NCBI RefSeq assembly: GCF_029168945.1
Contig: NC_083606.1
Span: 14,162,041-14,226,040, forward strand
Length of the DNA stretch: 64,000 bases
Direction: 5' to 3'
Source of the DNA: Cannabis sativa
Lineage: Eukaryota > Streptophyta > Magnoliopsida > Rosales > Cannabaceae
The notes below the pieces were generated by a model. The model saw nothing but the letters and a program-made list of their open reading frames with translations, did no database searches and had not been told where the DNA came from. A program made the translations under genes and the position numbers. Numbering within the stretch: the first letter of the stretch is position 1; every line of letters starts with the position of its first letter. Below are positions 23,563 through 35,554 of the stretch, piece after piece.

Positions 23563-25336
23563 GTAAGCATTCGCTAGAACTAAAAGTTAGCTTCCACGAA
23601 CAGCTCTAAGAACATAAATAATACAACTAAGTTGAACCTAAGTTGAACCTAACCATATCAGGATTAAAATCCATAGACCTGAGATCAACCATTTATATTG
23701 ACTTAGAAAGATATAATGGTAAGTTTATGATATCTTATCTAAGATCAATATCGGTCCCTTCCAATGTATACTCCATACATCCGATACTGGTAAACTTTGC
23801 CAATGCCCTGAAAAGGACATAACACTTATCCAAGGTGTAAGTATACCTTATCGCTGATTATCATGCCAGTCTAAATCCAGTGAACTGACAAATCAGGGAA
23901 TTAAACTTTCGAACATATAAACATGATTATATTCCACTATGGTGACAACACTATAATCATTAACAAATACATATTTTCTGGACTTAATAGAATTTACACA
24001 TTAAATATAATCATGAAATAAATCATGTGAACCATGCAACATAAAATGTTATTTCTGATCTTTATTAATCAGTAAATCTGATTATATTGAAATGGGTTTT
24101 ATGTAGGGCACAAAACCCAACAAACCTAACATTGATTGCGGCGAGAATATAATGACTTCTTTCGTTCAAGATCTCTAGCCCTTGATTCCTTTCTGTAGCA
24201 GAGCATTATCAAGGTCTGAACCTGGATCTCTTTCTCTCCTTCGGGTTTTGTTACCACCGTCTTACTCACTATAATTGAGTTCTTGACTTGCTATGTGTGG
24301 GCATATGGCACTCATTCACTCAAGGTTCGAATGTGAAGAACAATGAAGGAGGCTAAAATCACTAAGGAAGAAACTCTCTCATCTAGGTTGGTTGAATAGT
24401 CAAGATGAAATTAGTTGGATGAGAGTATCATGTTCCTTTTATAGTGTTTCAACTAGGGCTTAGGGTTAAACTATATGAATTAAAAAAGAATAAAATATTG
24501 GACAAAATTCAACTATGACCTTACACTTAAAGTGAACCAGTCTCTAGTTACAATTTTGCCACTTTATTTCAACCACTTATTCTTCTTTTCAATAATATTA
24601 TATTTTCCAATTCAATCCTATAAATGCCAAAACTATTTATTTAATAATTATAATTAATTACTAAATAAAATTTTCATTTATATAATTTATTAATTAGACC
24701 ATACAAAGTCTCTTAATTAACAAATTGACCCCAAAATCTCTTTTCTTCTCAATTAAGCCCTTGCTTAGTGAAAATTCTTAAATAAGAAGACATAGTCTAA
24801 TTTTAGAATTATAATTGATTCATTAAAATAAATTAACTGAGTCTGCAAGCAGTATTATTTCAACTAGTGAGGGGACCATGGGCCTATATAATCGAGCTTT
24901 CAATAAGTAGATCTAGAATTCACCAAGTAAATTCTCTAACTTATTAATTCCACCTTGTGCCACTATAGATTTGGAATTGAATAGCACTCTCAGTTATATA
25001 GAACGATCTATATGTACCACAATATGGATAGGTTATGATTATCCATTGTCACAAACCTAATAGTCAAGGATCCTCTATAGATGATCTACACTGAATAGGG
25101 ACAAATTTACTGTTCTACCCTTCAATGTATCTTATCCTTAAAATACTTAGCAACCTATAAATGATATTACAATAAACTAATATAAGTACTGAAATGAGAT
25201 CTCAATCATTTATCTCTATTCAGCCAAGCTCGAAGGACATCATCGTTTCACTTATAAATACCTATCGAAGCTATAGATTCCATATCTATGATCAACGCTC
25301 CCATTCAATTGAACTACCATGTTCCCAAGATGTAAG

Positions 25337-26290
25337 TGTTAACGCAGATTTTTGTTAACTAAATTTAAGCCTCACAATATTGATTTCACACTAAAAAAAT
25401 AAAAAGCTATAAAAATGAAAATATGAACACATGGTTATTTTACGTGGTTTTGCAGTTAAAATTCTACATAGTCCACGAGTCAATCTTATTCAGATTTCTG
25501 CTTATTTTTTTAGGAACTCTCTTGTATGAGTTTTTTCGTACCTTTTTGATCTTGATTGTCACTATTTATAATTACATAGTGGACAATTAATTACAAAGTT
25601 GACCGGAATATGTTTACAATAATCATCCCTAAAATTGTGGGATTTAATTACATATCACGTAATGTAAATACAGTTTATGATTTGAAAATCATATTGCTGT
25701 GATTTTCTCGCTTTTACTGGATCAAAAAAATCGTGTATTAAACACGTCTTTAACTGTTGTATCTAGAGACGTCTTGACAGAAACTTGGTTCCAGTGATCT
25801 CAATAGCGAGTTGGGACCGTTCTTCCTTCCGAGTTCGACGATGTATGTCTGGCTTCGATCGCGGTTCTTATTTTGAAAGAATTCTTCGAGGCTCACTTGA
25901 ATGCTATCTTCTGGCTCGCCAGGATTGTAAGCCTCGTTGACGCTAACGGGATGAAGTTGTATGAAGTCTTCCCATAACAAGACGGTCACCTCGCTTACTT
26001 GTTCTTGAGCCGATCCGACTTTTACACTTAGTTAGTTCATAGTACGCTAAGGACTTTAACGACTGATATGTGTCGCTTTCTTTGGTGATTCGCTATTCGC
26101 ATATGGTTTATCGTTAATATACTAAGTGTTAGTTTGTACATTGATTCCTCGCCTAAGACCTTACAGTCAGCGGATTACCAATATACTCTGATACTTACGA
26201 AATTAGTGAGTTATTCATAAAAAGCAATTACATCGATTCACATTCCCTTTATCTTGACACGTGTCCTCCAGCTGAATTTCGGGTATAACA
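25337..26290 (-). mobile_element. Family-B solo LTR, copy 3
   Basis: 954 bp with GTAAG at 25332-25336 and 26291-26295. The flanking unit keeps a stretch (ATAAATACCT near 25254) also seen in the copia-2 5' LTR but missing from units 1, 2 and 4. Confidence 0.93.
25750..26040 (-). pseudogene. U3 ORF of family-B LTR, copy 3 (nonsense codon 3)
   Basis: The frame equivalent to copy 1 is present, but codon 3 has become TAA (AAA in the other copies), leaving only a 79-codon internal frame. Again this gives no sign of constraint after duplication. Confidence 0.4.
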
Positions 26291-28059
26291 GTAAGCATTC
26301 GCTAGAACTAAAAGTTAGCTTCCACGAAAAACTCTAAGAATATAAATAATACAACTAAGTTGAACCTAAGTTGAACCTAACCATATCAGGATTAAAATCC
26401 ATAGACCTGAGATCAACCATTGATATTGACTTAGAAAGATATAATGGTAAGTTTATGATATCTTATCTAAGATCAATATCGGTCCCTTCCAATGTATACT
26501 CCATACATCCGATACTGGTAAACTTTGCCAATGCCCTGAAAAGGACATAACACTTATCCAAGGTGTAAGTATACCTTATCGCTGATTATCATGCCAGTCT
26601 AAATCCAGTGAACTGACAAATCAGGGAATTAAACTTTCGAACATATAAACATGATTATATTCCACTATGGTGACAACACTATAATCATTAACAAATACAT
26701 ATTTTCTGGACTTAATAGAATTTACACATTAAATATAATCATGAAATAAATCATGTGAACCATGCAACATAAAATGTTATTTCTGATCTTTATTAATCAG
26801 TAAATCTGATTATATTGAAATGGGTTTTATGTAGGGCACAAAACCCAACAAACCTAACATTGATTGCAGCAGAATATAATGACTTCTTTCGTTCAAGATC
26901 TCTAGCCCTTGATTCCTTTCTGTAGCAGAGCATTATCAAGGTCTGAACCTGGATCTCTTTCTCTCCTTCGGGTTTTGTTACCACCGTCTTACTCACTATA
27001 ATTGAGTGCTTGACTTGCTATGTGTGGGCATATGGCACTCATTCACTCAAGGTTCGAATGTGAAGAACAATGAAGGAGGCTAAAATACTAAGGAAGAAAC
27101 TCTCTCATCTAGGTTGGTTGAATAGTCAAGATGAAATTAGTTGGATGAGTGAGAGTATCATGTTCCTTTTATAGTGTTTCAACTAGGGCTTAGGGTTAAA
27201 CTATATGAATTAAAAAAGAATAAAATATTGGACAAAATTCAACTATGACCTTACACTTAAAGTGAACCAGTCTCTAGTTACAATTTTGCCACTTTATTTC
27301 AACCACTTATTCTTCTTTTCAATAATATTATATTTTCCAATTCAATCCTATAAATGTCAAAACTATTTATTTAATAATTATAATTAATTACTAAATAAAA
27401 TTTTCATTTATATAATTTATTAATTAGACCATACAAAGTCTCTTAATTAACAAATTGACCCCAAAATCTCTTTTCTTCTCAATTAAGCCCTTGCTTAGTG
27501 AAAATTCTTAAATAAGAAGACATAGTCTAATTTTAGAATTATAATTGATTCATTAAAATAAATTAACTGAGTCTGCAAGCAGTATTATTTCAACTAGTGA
27601 GGGGACCATGGGCCTATATAATCGAGCTTTCAATAAGTAGATCTAGAATTCACCAAGTAAATTCTCTAACTTATTAATTCCACCTTGTGCCACTATAGAT
27701 TTGGAATTGAATAGCACTCTCAGTTATATAGAACGATCTATATGTACCACAATATGGATAGGTTATGATTATCCATTGTCACAAACCTAATAGTCAAGGA
27801 TCCTCTATAGATGATCTACACTGAATAGTGACAAATTTACTGTTCTACCCTTCAATGTATTTTATCCTTAAAATACTTAGCAACCTATAAATGATATTTC
27901 AATAAACTAATATAAGTACTGAAATGAGATCTCAATCATTTATCTCTATTCAGCCAAGCTCGAAGGACATCATCGTTTCACTTACTATCGAAGCTATAGA
28001 TTCCATATCTATGATCAACGCTCCCATTCAATTGAACTACCATGTTCCCAAGACGTAAG

Positions 28060-29013
28060 TGTTAACGCAGATTTTTGTTAACTAAATTTAAGCCTCACAA
28101 TATTGATTTCACACTAAAAAAATAAAAAGCTATAAAAATGAAAATATGAACACATGGTTATTTTACGTGGTTTTGCAGTTAAAATTCTACATAGTCCACG
28201 AGTCAATCTTATTCAGATTTCTGCTTATTTTTTTAGGAACTCTCTTGTATGAGTTTTTTCGTACCTTTTTGATCTTGATTGTCACTATTTATAATTACAT
28301 AGTGGACAATTAATTACAAAGTTGACCGGAATATGTTTACAATAATCATCCCTAAAATTGTGGGATTTAATTACATATCACGTAATGTAAATACAGTTTA
28401 TGATTTGAAAATCATATTGCTGTGATTTTCTCGCTTTTACTGGATCAAAAAAATCGTGTATTAAACACGTCTTTAACTGTTGTATCTAGAGACGTCTTGA
28501 CAGAAACTTGGTTCCAGTGATCTCAATAGCGAGTTGGGACCGTTCTTCCTTCCGAGTTCGACGATGTATGTCTGGCTTCGATCGCGGTTCTTATTTTGAA
28601 AGAATTCTTCAAGGCTCACTTGAATGCTATCTTCTGGCTCGCCAGGATTGTAAGCCTCGTTGACGCTAACGGGATGAAGGTGTATGAAGTCTTCCCATAA
28701 CGAGACGGTCACCTCACTTACTTGTTCTTGAGCCGATCCAACTTTTACACTTAGTTTGTTCATTGTACACTAAGGACTTTAACGACTGATATGTGTCGCT
28801 TTCTTTGGTGATTCGCTATTCGCATATGGTTTATCGTTAATATACTAAGTGTTAGTTTGTACATTGATTCCTCGCCTAAGACCTTACAGTCAGCGGATTA
28901 CCAATATACTCTGATACTTACGAAATTAGTGAGTTATTCATAAAAAGCAATTACATCGATTCACATTCCCTTTATCTTGACACGTGTCCTCCAGCTGAAT
29001 TTCAGGTATAACA
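28060..29013 (-). mobile_element. Family-B solo LTR, copy 4
   Basis: 954 bp with GTAAG at 28055-28059 and 29014-29018. It lies in the last unit, whose tail is the original end of the target LTR, so this is probably closest to the ancestral location. Confidence 0.93.
28473..28763 (-). CDS. U3 ORF of family-B LTR, copy 4
   Basis: Full-length 96-codon version, differing from copy 1 by two amino acids that I can see (Glu9 to Gly and a Gln to His near residue 28). Same uncertainties as copy 1. Confidence 0.3.
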   Translation of the reverse strand: MNKLSVKVGSAQEQVSEVTVSLWEDFIHLHPVSVNEAYNPGEPEDSIQVSLEEFFQNKNRDRSQTYIVELGRKNGPNSLLRSLEPSFCQDVSRYNS

Positions 29014-29584
29014 GTAAGCATTCGCTAGAACTAAAAGTTAGCTTCCACGAACAACTCTAAGAACATAAATAATACAACTAAGTTGAACCTAAGTTGAACC
29101 TAACCATATCAGGATTAAAATCCATAGACCTGAGATCAACCATTGATATTGACTTAGAAAGATATAATGGTAAGTTTATGATATCTTATCTAAGATCAAT
29201 ATCGGTCCCTTCCAATGTATACTCCATACATCCGATACTGGTAAACTTTGCCAATGCCCTGAAAAGGACATAACACTTGTCCAAGGTGTAAGTATACCTT
29301 ATCGCTGATTATCATGCCTGTCTAAATCTAGTGAACTAACAAATCATGTGAATTAAACTTTTAAACATATAATCATGATTATATTCCACTGTGCTGACGA
29401 CACAATAATCATGAACAAATATATATATTTACATATGTTCTGGACTTAATAGAATTTATACATTAAATATAATCATGAAATAAATCATGTGAACCATAAA
29501 ACATAGAATACGATTTCTGATCTTTATTAATTAGTTAATCTGATTATAATGAAATGGGTTTTATTTAGGGCACAAAACCCAACA

Positions 29585-29599
29585 AACTCCCACTTGCAC
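29585..29599 (-). promoter_or_regulatory. Polypurine tract of copia-1
   Basis: On the minus strand GTGCAAGTGGGAGTT directly precedes the LTR start TGTTGGG. The same sequence stands before the plus-strand LTRs at 30920 and 33479. It identifies the array's last unit as a 3' LTR. Confidence 0.85.
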
Positions 29600-30699
29600 T
29601 AATATAAAACAAAAAGTGCATTTCAAATAATCTCAACACCTTGATATCTAGATCAAGTGTAGTATGTAGTATTCTTTCCGTAGTAGAATCTGACAGGTTG
29701 TATTCAATACAGCCTTTCCTCCACCATTACATTTCCTTAATCACAAAATCATTGATATTGTGAAATTCCTCTCTATATGTCTACTCCTCTAGGGATACTA
29801 GATTCTTTACTTTTTGGAAACTACTTCTGTGTTAGTCAGGAAGTAACACTAGTAGTTAATAAATTGTTGGTACAATGCCAAGAATTGCATAGAACTTTCC
29901 ATAGAATGGATAAGTATCTTTCCTGCAACTTTAACATTCAGTCTCACTGGTAGAGTTAGAGACTCCGGATCGGTTTTTACACTTCTCCAAAATCACTGCT
30001 CCACTCCCAGAGTAATCACCATCTCATCAGTAGACTTTCTAGCACTAAGGCAAGTCTAGAAACCTAATTTGGTGTAGTCTAAGAGTATTAAAATACCACC
30101 CTTATCAACTAACATATAGTTCCTCTTCATGATCTTAAGATTTACTTGATTGTCTTCCAATGTTGCTTTCCTAGATTAATCTGATACCAACTCATTACTC
30201 CCACTCAACAGTAGGTGTCTGGTCTAATGCATAGCAAAGCATATCTGAGACCTCTCACTGTTGATCCTAAGGAATTCTTTCTTTGGCCTTTATCTTTTTT
30301 GGAATAGTTGAAACTTTTCCTTAGATAAATAAAATCTATGTCTAGAAGTCGAGAAGCTTCTATAGATGTAGCCATTAGAAAAATGCTCCAGCATCTTACT
30401 AAAGTAAGTTGCTTGCACTAGAGTAAGTAAATCACCAGGCATACCATAAGCCATAGGTTTAGATAAACTCAAACCTATAATCTAGGAACAGGAAGTTTTG
30501 TTAAGTCCATTGAATAGACTTACTAACAAAATTTCCAATCTTGTCCTTGTAATAGAAAACTTTTAGGTTATTCCATGTGAATGGTTTTAACCATAGTTCT
30601 TTTGGCTTTACTTCTTAGTTTCTTATTCTGACTATGCATTACTTGTTTAAACTAACAATGGATTTTAATCACAAGTGTCTTCCAAGTCATAACCGGGTA
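29600..30699 (-). pseudogene. copia-1 pol: RT end and RNase H, decayed
   Basis: Minus-strand relics in the expected Ty1-copia order, in shifting frames: LVQATYFSKMLEHFS (about 30375-30425), RHRFYLSKEKF (about 30305-30345), LRYA followed by LCIRPD with frame damage (about 30215-30260), LVDKGGILILLDYT (about 30060-30115), RKST (about 30020) and FWRSVK (about 29970). A 60-codon open stretch survives at 30290-30472. The RT catalytic core (with its YVDD box) is not seen: the linker at 30545-30697, homologous to 7507-7660, is joined almost directly to the RT C-terminal part, so most of RT is deleted. Confidence 0.75.
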
Positions 30700-30919
30700 A
30701 ATCCAGTATCCCTAGAGGAGTAGACATATAGAGAGGAATTTCACAGTATCAAAGATTTTGTGATTAAAGAAATGTAATGGTGGAGGAAAGTTTGTATTGA
30801 ATACAACTTGTCAGATCCTATTACGGAGAGAATACTACATACTACACTTGATCTGGATATCATGGTGTTGAGATTATTTGAAATGCACTTTTTGTTTTAT
30901 ATTAGTGCAAGTGGGAGTT
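30700..30919 (+). mobile_element. 3' interior end of a plus-strand copia element
   Basis: About 220 bases upstream of the LTR at 30920, non-coding, ending in the polypurine tract GTGCAAGTGGGAGTT (30905-30919). It is homologous to 33303-33478 and, inverted, to 29585-29806. Confidence 0.8.
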
Positions 30920-32804
30920 TGTTGGGTTTTGTGCCCTAAATAAAAGTCATTTCAATATAATCAGATTTACTAATTAATAAAGATTAGAAATCGCATTCTA
31001 TGTTGCATGGTTCACATGATTTATTTCATGATTATGTTTAATGTATAAATTCTATTAAGTCCAGAACATATATAAATATGTATGTATTTGTTCATGATTA
31101 TAGTGTCGTCAGCACAGTGGAATTTAATCATGATTATATGTTCAAAAGTTTAATTCCCATGATTTGTCAGTTCACTAGATTTAGACTGGCATAATAATCA
31201 GCGATAAGGTATACTTACACCTTAGATAAGTGTTATGTCATTTCTAGGGAATTAGCAAAGTGTACCAGTATCGGATGTATGGAGTATACATTCGAAGGAA
31301 CCGAGATTGATCTTGGATAAGATATCATAAACTTACCATTATATTTTTCTAAGTCAATATCAATGGTTGATCTTAGGTCTATGGATCTTAATCCTGATAT
31401 GGTTAGGTTCAACTTAGTTGTATTATTTATGTTCTTCAATTTGTTCGTTAAAGTCGACCAATTGGATCTTCTTGTGACATACAGATTGAGGACATGGTAG
31501 TTCAATTGAGTGGGAGCGCTGATTATAGATATGGAATCTATAGCTTCTATAGGTATTTAGAAGTGAAACGATAATTTCCTTCGAGCTTGGCTGAATAGAG
31601 ATAAATGATTGAGATCTCATTTTAGTAATTATATTAGTTTACTGAAATATCATTTATAGGTTGCTAAGTGTTTTAAGGATAAAATACATTGAATGGTAGA
31701 ACGGTAAATTTGTCCCTATTCAATGTAGATAATCTATAGAGGATCCTTGACTATTAGGATTGTAACAATGGACAATCATAATGTTTCTATATCGTGGTAC
31801 ATATAGAGTGTTCTATATAACTGAGAGTGTTATTCAATTCCAAATCTATATTGGCGCAAGGCGGAATTCATAAGTTGAGAATTTACTTGGTGAATTCTAG
31901 ATCTACTTATTGAAAGCTCGGTTATATAGGTCCATGGTCTCCTCACTAGTTGAGATAATACTGCTTGCAGACTCAGTTAATTGATTTTAATTAATCAATT
32001 ATAATTCTAAAATTAGACTATGTCTTATTTAAAAAATTTCACTAAGCAAGGGCTTAATTGTGAAGAAAAGAAGTTTTTTGGTCAATTTATTAATTAAGAG
32101 ACGGCATGGTCTAATTATTAAATTGCATAAATGATAATTTTATTTAGTAATTAGTTATAATTATTAAATAAATAGTTTTGGCATTTATAGGATTGAATTG
32201 GAAAGTATGGTATTATTGAAAAGAAGAATAAGTGGTTAAAATAAAGTGACAAAAATCTAACTAGAAATTGATCTTTTAAAGTGTACGGCCATGATGTGGA
32301 TTTTTGCCCAATATTATTATTCTTTTTTAATCTATATAATTCAACCCTAAGCCCTAGTTGAAACACTATATAAGGAACATGATACTCTCATCTCATCCAC
32401 TTGACACTTTGTCAAACTTGACTATTCAACCAACGTAGATGAGAGAGTTCCTTCTATAGAAATTTCACCTCCTTCATTGTTCTTCACTTTTGAAACCTAT
32501 AGTGAATGAGTGACGTACCCACACATAGTAAGTCAAGTAATCAATCATAGTGAGTAAGACAATCGTAACCAAACCCGAAGGAGAGAAAGAGATCCAGGTT
32601 AAAATCTTGATCATGCTCTGCTACAAAAAGGAATCAAGGGCTAGAGATCTTGAACGAAAGGAGTCATTATCTTCCGTTGCAATCAATGTAAGGTTTTCTT
32701 AAACCCTTATGTGTTTATTTTCATTGTTTTAGAGAATTCATATTTAGGATGTTAATTCAACATACTTGTTAGTAAATCTAGATCCTGGTAAAATTTTCCT
32801 AACA
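30920..32804 (+). mobile_element. Family-A LTR, 3' LTR (plus)
   Basis: 1885 bp from TGTTGGGTTTTGTGCCC to TTCCTAACA, preceded by a polypurine tract, so it is a 3' LTR and not a solo one. It shares subgroup variants with copia-1. The end has decayed from CCAACA to CTAACA. Confidence 0.9.
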
Positions 32805-33302
32805 CAATATTGACTTGGTTTATTCATATGCCTTCCAGCAATGGAATGAGCACCAATGTACCGAGAAAACTTAAGAACTGCTCTTTGACCATAAGGCCTC
32901 GCAGACTGGACAATCATGTCCTACATGCTCCCAAGTTGGTACAGTTAGTTATTATAATGTCGATTATACGGTGAGTGTTTCAACAGCTGACTCGCCTTGT
33001 CAAGACTTCCTTACATGTAGCAAGGTAGATGTCTCACTATGCATTGTCCATAGTTCCCTCGAGATTAGGCCTTACGAGGCAAGATAGTTTCTTGTCAATA
33101 TATGAATTGATAGTTTGTGTATCCTTGTCTCGCCTAAGACTATACAATCGGCGAGTTATGAATGTACTCTATTAATTCTATATTTAATGAGTTATTCCAT
33201 TTTGCATTTAATGACATAATTGTTATTATATCTGGTGGTTCATATTCCATTTGTTCGACACATGTCACTCTTTGAAGTACAGCCGAATTTTGGATATAAC
33301 AC
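32805..33302 (-). mobile_element. Family-B-related LTR relic
   Basis: From about 33070 to 33302 it aligns, at roughly two-thirds identity, with the end of the family-B LTR: CGCCTAAGAC, the GAGTTATTC block, ACATGTCAC, and the terminus GGATATAACA. Its left half is rearranged or from another source. It breaks the plus-strand copia interior that resumes at 33303. No 96-codon frame is preserved. Confidence 0.6.
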
Positions 33303-33478
33303 ACAATATCAAGGATTTTGTGATTAAGGATATGTAACGGTGGAGAGAGTTTGTATTGAATACAACTTGTCAAATCCTATTACAAAGAGAATACTACATA
33401 CTACACTTGATCTGGATATCAAGATGTTGAGATTATTTGAAATGCACTTTTAGTTTTATATTAGTGCAAGTGGGAGTT
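33303..33478 (+). mobile_element. 3' interior end of another plus-strand copia element
   Basis: Homologous to 30745-30919, ending in the polypurine tract GTGCAAGTGGGAGTT (33464-33478). It shows that the LTR at 33479 is a 3' LTR whose upstream interior was lost. Confidence 0.8.
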
Positions 33479-33845
33479 TGTTAGGCTGTCTGCCCTAAAT
33501 AAAACCCTTTTCAATATAATCAGTTTTACTAATTAATAAAAGATCAAAAATTGTTTTATGTTGCATAGTTCACATGATTTATTTCATGATTATATTTTTA
33601 ATGTATAAATTCTATTAAATCTAGAACATATATATTTGTTCATGATTATAGTATCGTCAGCATAGTGGAATATAATCATGATTATATGTTCAAAAGTTTA
33701 ATTCCCATGATTTATCAGTTCACTAGATTTAGACTGACATGATAATTGGTGATAAGGTATACTTACACCTTGGATAAGTGTTATGTCCTTTCTAGGTCAT
33801 TGGCAAAGTTTACCAGTATCGGATGTACGGATTGGACCAATATTG

Positions 33846-35554
33846 CGTTGGGATTTTATGCCCTAGATAAAATTCATTTCAATGTAATCTTATTTGTCAT
33901 CAATAGAAGATTAGAAGTCATTTATGTTTACATGTATTTTTCATGTTTATGGTTTAATATACAATTTCTCTTAAATCTAGAACATATAGTTATTCACAAT
34001 TACAACGTCAACACAGTGGAAGGTAATTGTCATTATATACTTTAAAAGATAATGTCCCATGATTCATCAGTGTATTGGATTTACACTGATGTGATAGTTA
34101 GCGATAAAGCTTACGTACACCTTGGATAAGTGTTATGTTTTTTCCAGGACATTGGCAAAGTATGCTAGTATCAAATGTGTGGAGTATACATTGGACTGGG
34201 ACTGATATTGATCTTGGTAATGATATTATAATCTTACCGTTGTATCTTTCTAAGTTAATGTCACTGGTTGATCTTAGATCAAAAGATCTTAATCCTGATA
34301 TGGTTAGGTTCGATCTCAAAATGTTATTTGTGTTCTTAGAGTTTTTAGTTAAAGCCTACCATTTAGTTCGGGTAACACGTACAGCTTGGGAATATGATAG
34401 TACAATTGAGTGGGAACACTAATCATAGATATGGAATCTATAGTTTCTATCTGGACATAGAAATGAAATGATGGTTTCCTTTGAGCTTGGCTTAATAGAG
34501 ATAAATGGAAGAGCTCTTATTTTAGTAATTATATTAGTTTACTGAAATATCATTTATAGGTAGCTAAGTATTTTAAGGATAAAATACATTGAGGGGTTAA
34601 ACGGTAAATTTGTCCCTGGTCGATGTAAATCATCCATAGATGATCTTTCATTATTGAGATTAAACGATGGTTAAATTTCATAGCGTATCTAGATCATGGA
34701 ACATATAGAGCGTTCTATATAATTGAGAGTGCAATTCCAAATCTATAGTGGTGCAAGGAGGAATTAATAAGTTAGGGAATTTACTTGGTAAATTCTAGAT
34801 CTGCTTATTGGAAGCTCGGTTATATAGGCCCATGGTTCCCATACTAGTTGAAACAATACTGCTTGTAAGACTCGGTTAATTGATTTTAATTAATCAATTA
34901 TAATTCAAAAATTAGACTATGTCTTATTTATGAATTTTTCACTAAACTAGGGCTTAATTGTGAAGAAAAGAGATTTTAGGGTCTATTAGTTAATTAAGAG
35001 ACTTTATTACGTCTAATTAATAAATATATTATATGGCAATTTTATTTGATAATTAATTTTAATTATTAAATAAATAATTTTGACATTTAAGTAATTGAAT
35101 TAGAAAATATGGCATTTGTGAAAGAATAGGATAAATAATTGAGTAAAATAGCAAAATTGTAATTGGTGGGCCCACATCCTAATGGCCGGCCACTTAAGCT
35201 CAATTTAGGCATTTATTTATAAATTTTTTAATGCCATATAATTAATTTTTGTCCCTTATATTGATTGAGTACATTTCCACACATAGCAAGTTAGTACTCA
35301 ATCATAGTGTGTAAGATTGTGAAGAATACAACACCTGAAAGAGAATCAGGCTCAGATCTTGATAATACTCTGCGACAAAAAGAAATACGGGTTAGAGATC
35401 TGAGTGGAAGGAGTCATTTAATTTCGCTGCAACCAATGTAAGGTTTCTTGAACTTTATATGTGTTTAAATTCCATTGTTTTAGAAATTCATGTTTAGGAT
35501 ATTAAACAACATACATGGTAGTAAATCTAGATCCTGGTAAAATAATCCCCAACA
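33846..35554 (+). mobile_element. Solo LTR, family A (duplication TATTG)
   Basis: 1709 bp, in the same orientation as its host LTR, flanked by TATTG (33841-33845 and 35555-35559). The first base has decayed from T to C (CGTTGGG). It is an example of family A inserting into its own LTR. Confidence 0.93.

Larger units (their letters stand above)
18676..29584 (-). repeat. Tandem array: four ~2.72-kb LTR units
   Basis: The units start at 18676, 21400, 24123 and 26851 (2724, 2723, 2728 and 2734 bp). Each is a family-A LTR lacking its first 113 bases and carrying a nested 954-bp family-B solo LTR at the same position. All three internal junctions are identical (AAACCCAACA joined to AACCTAACATTG) and repeat the copia-2/target junction at 18675/18676, so amplification followed the copia-2 insertion. 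The tail of unit 4 (from about 29300) differs and is the original target LTR end. Units 1 and 2 share variants that differ from those of units 3 and 4. Confidence 0.95.
29585..30919. repeat. Head-to-head junction of two copia 3' ends
   Basis: The 3' interior 29585-29806 (minus) and 30706-30919 (plus) are inverted copies ending in identical polypurine tracts, and each is followed outward by a family-A LTR. With the LTRs included the inverted arms are over 2 kb, separated by about 900 bp of decayed pol. The change of orientation falls near 30698. Confidence 0.85.

Noticed and set aside
32695..32750. A tiny intron (GTAAGG...TGTTTTAG) near the end of family-A LTRs
   Set aside because: The donor- and acceptor-like motifs recur in most copies, but the interval is only about 50 bp, below the usual minimum for plant introns, and nothing coding lies around it.
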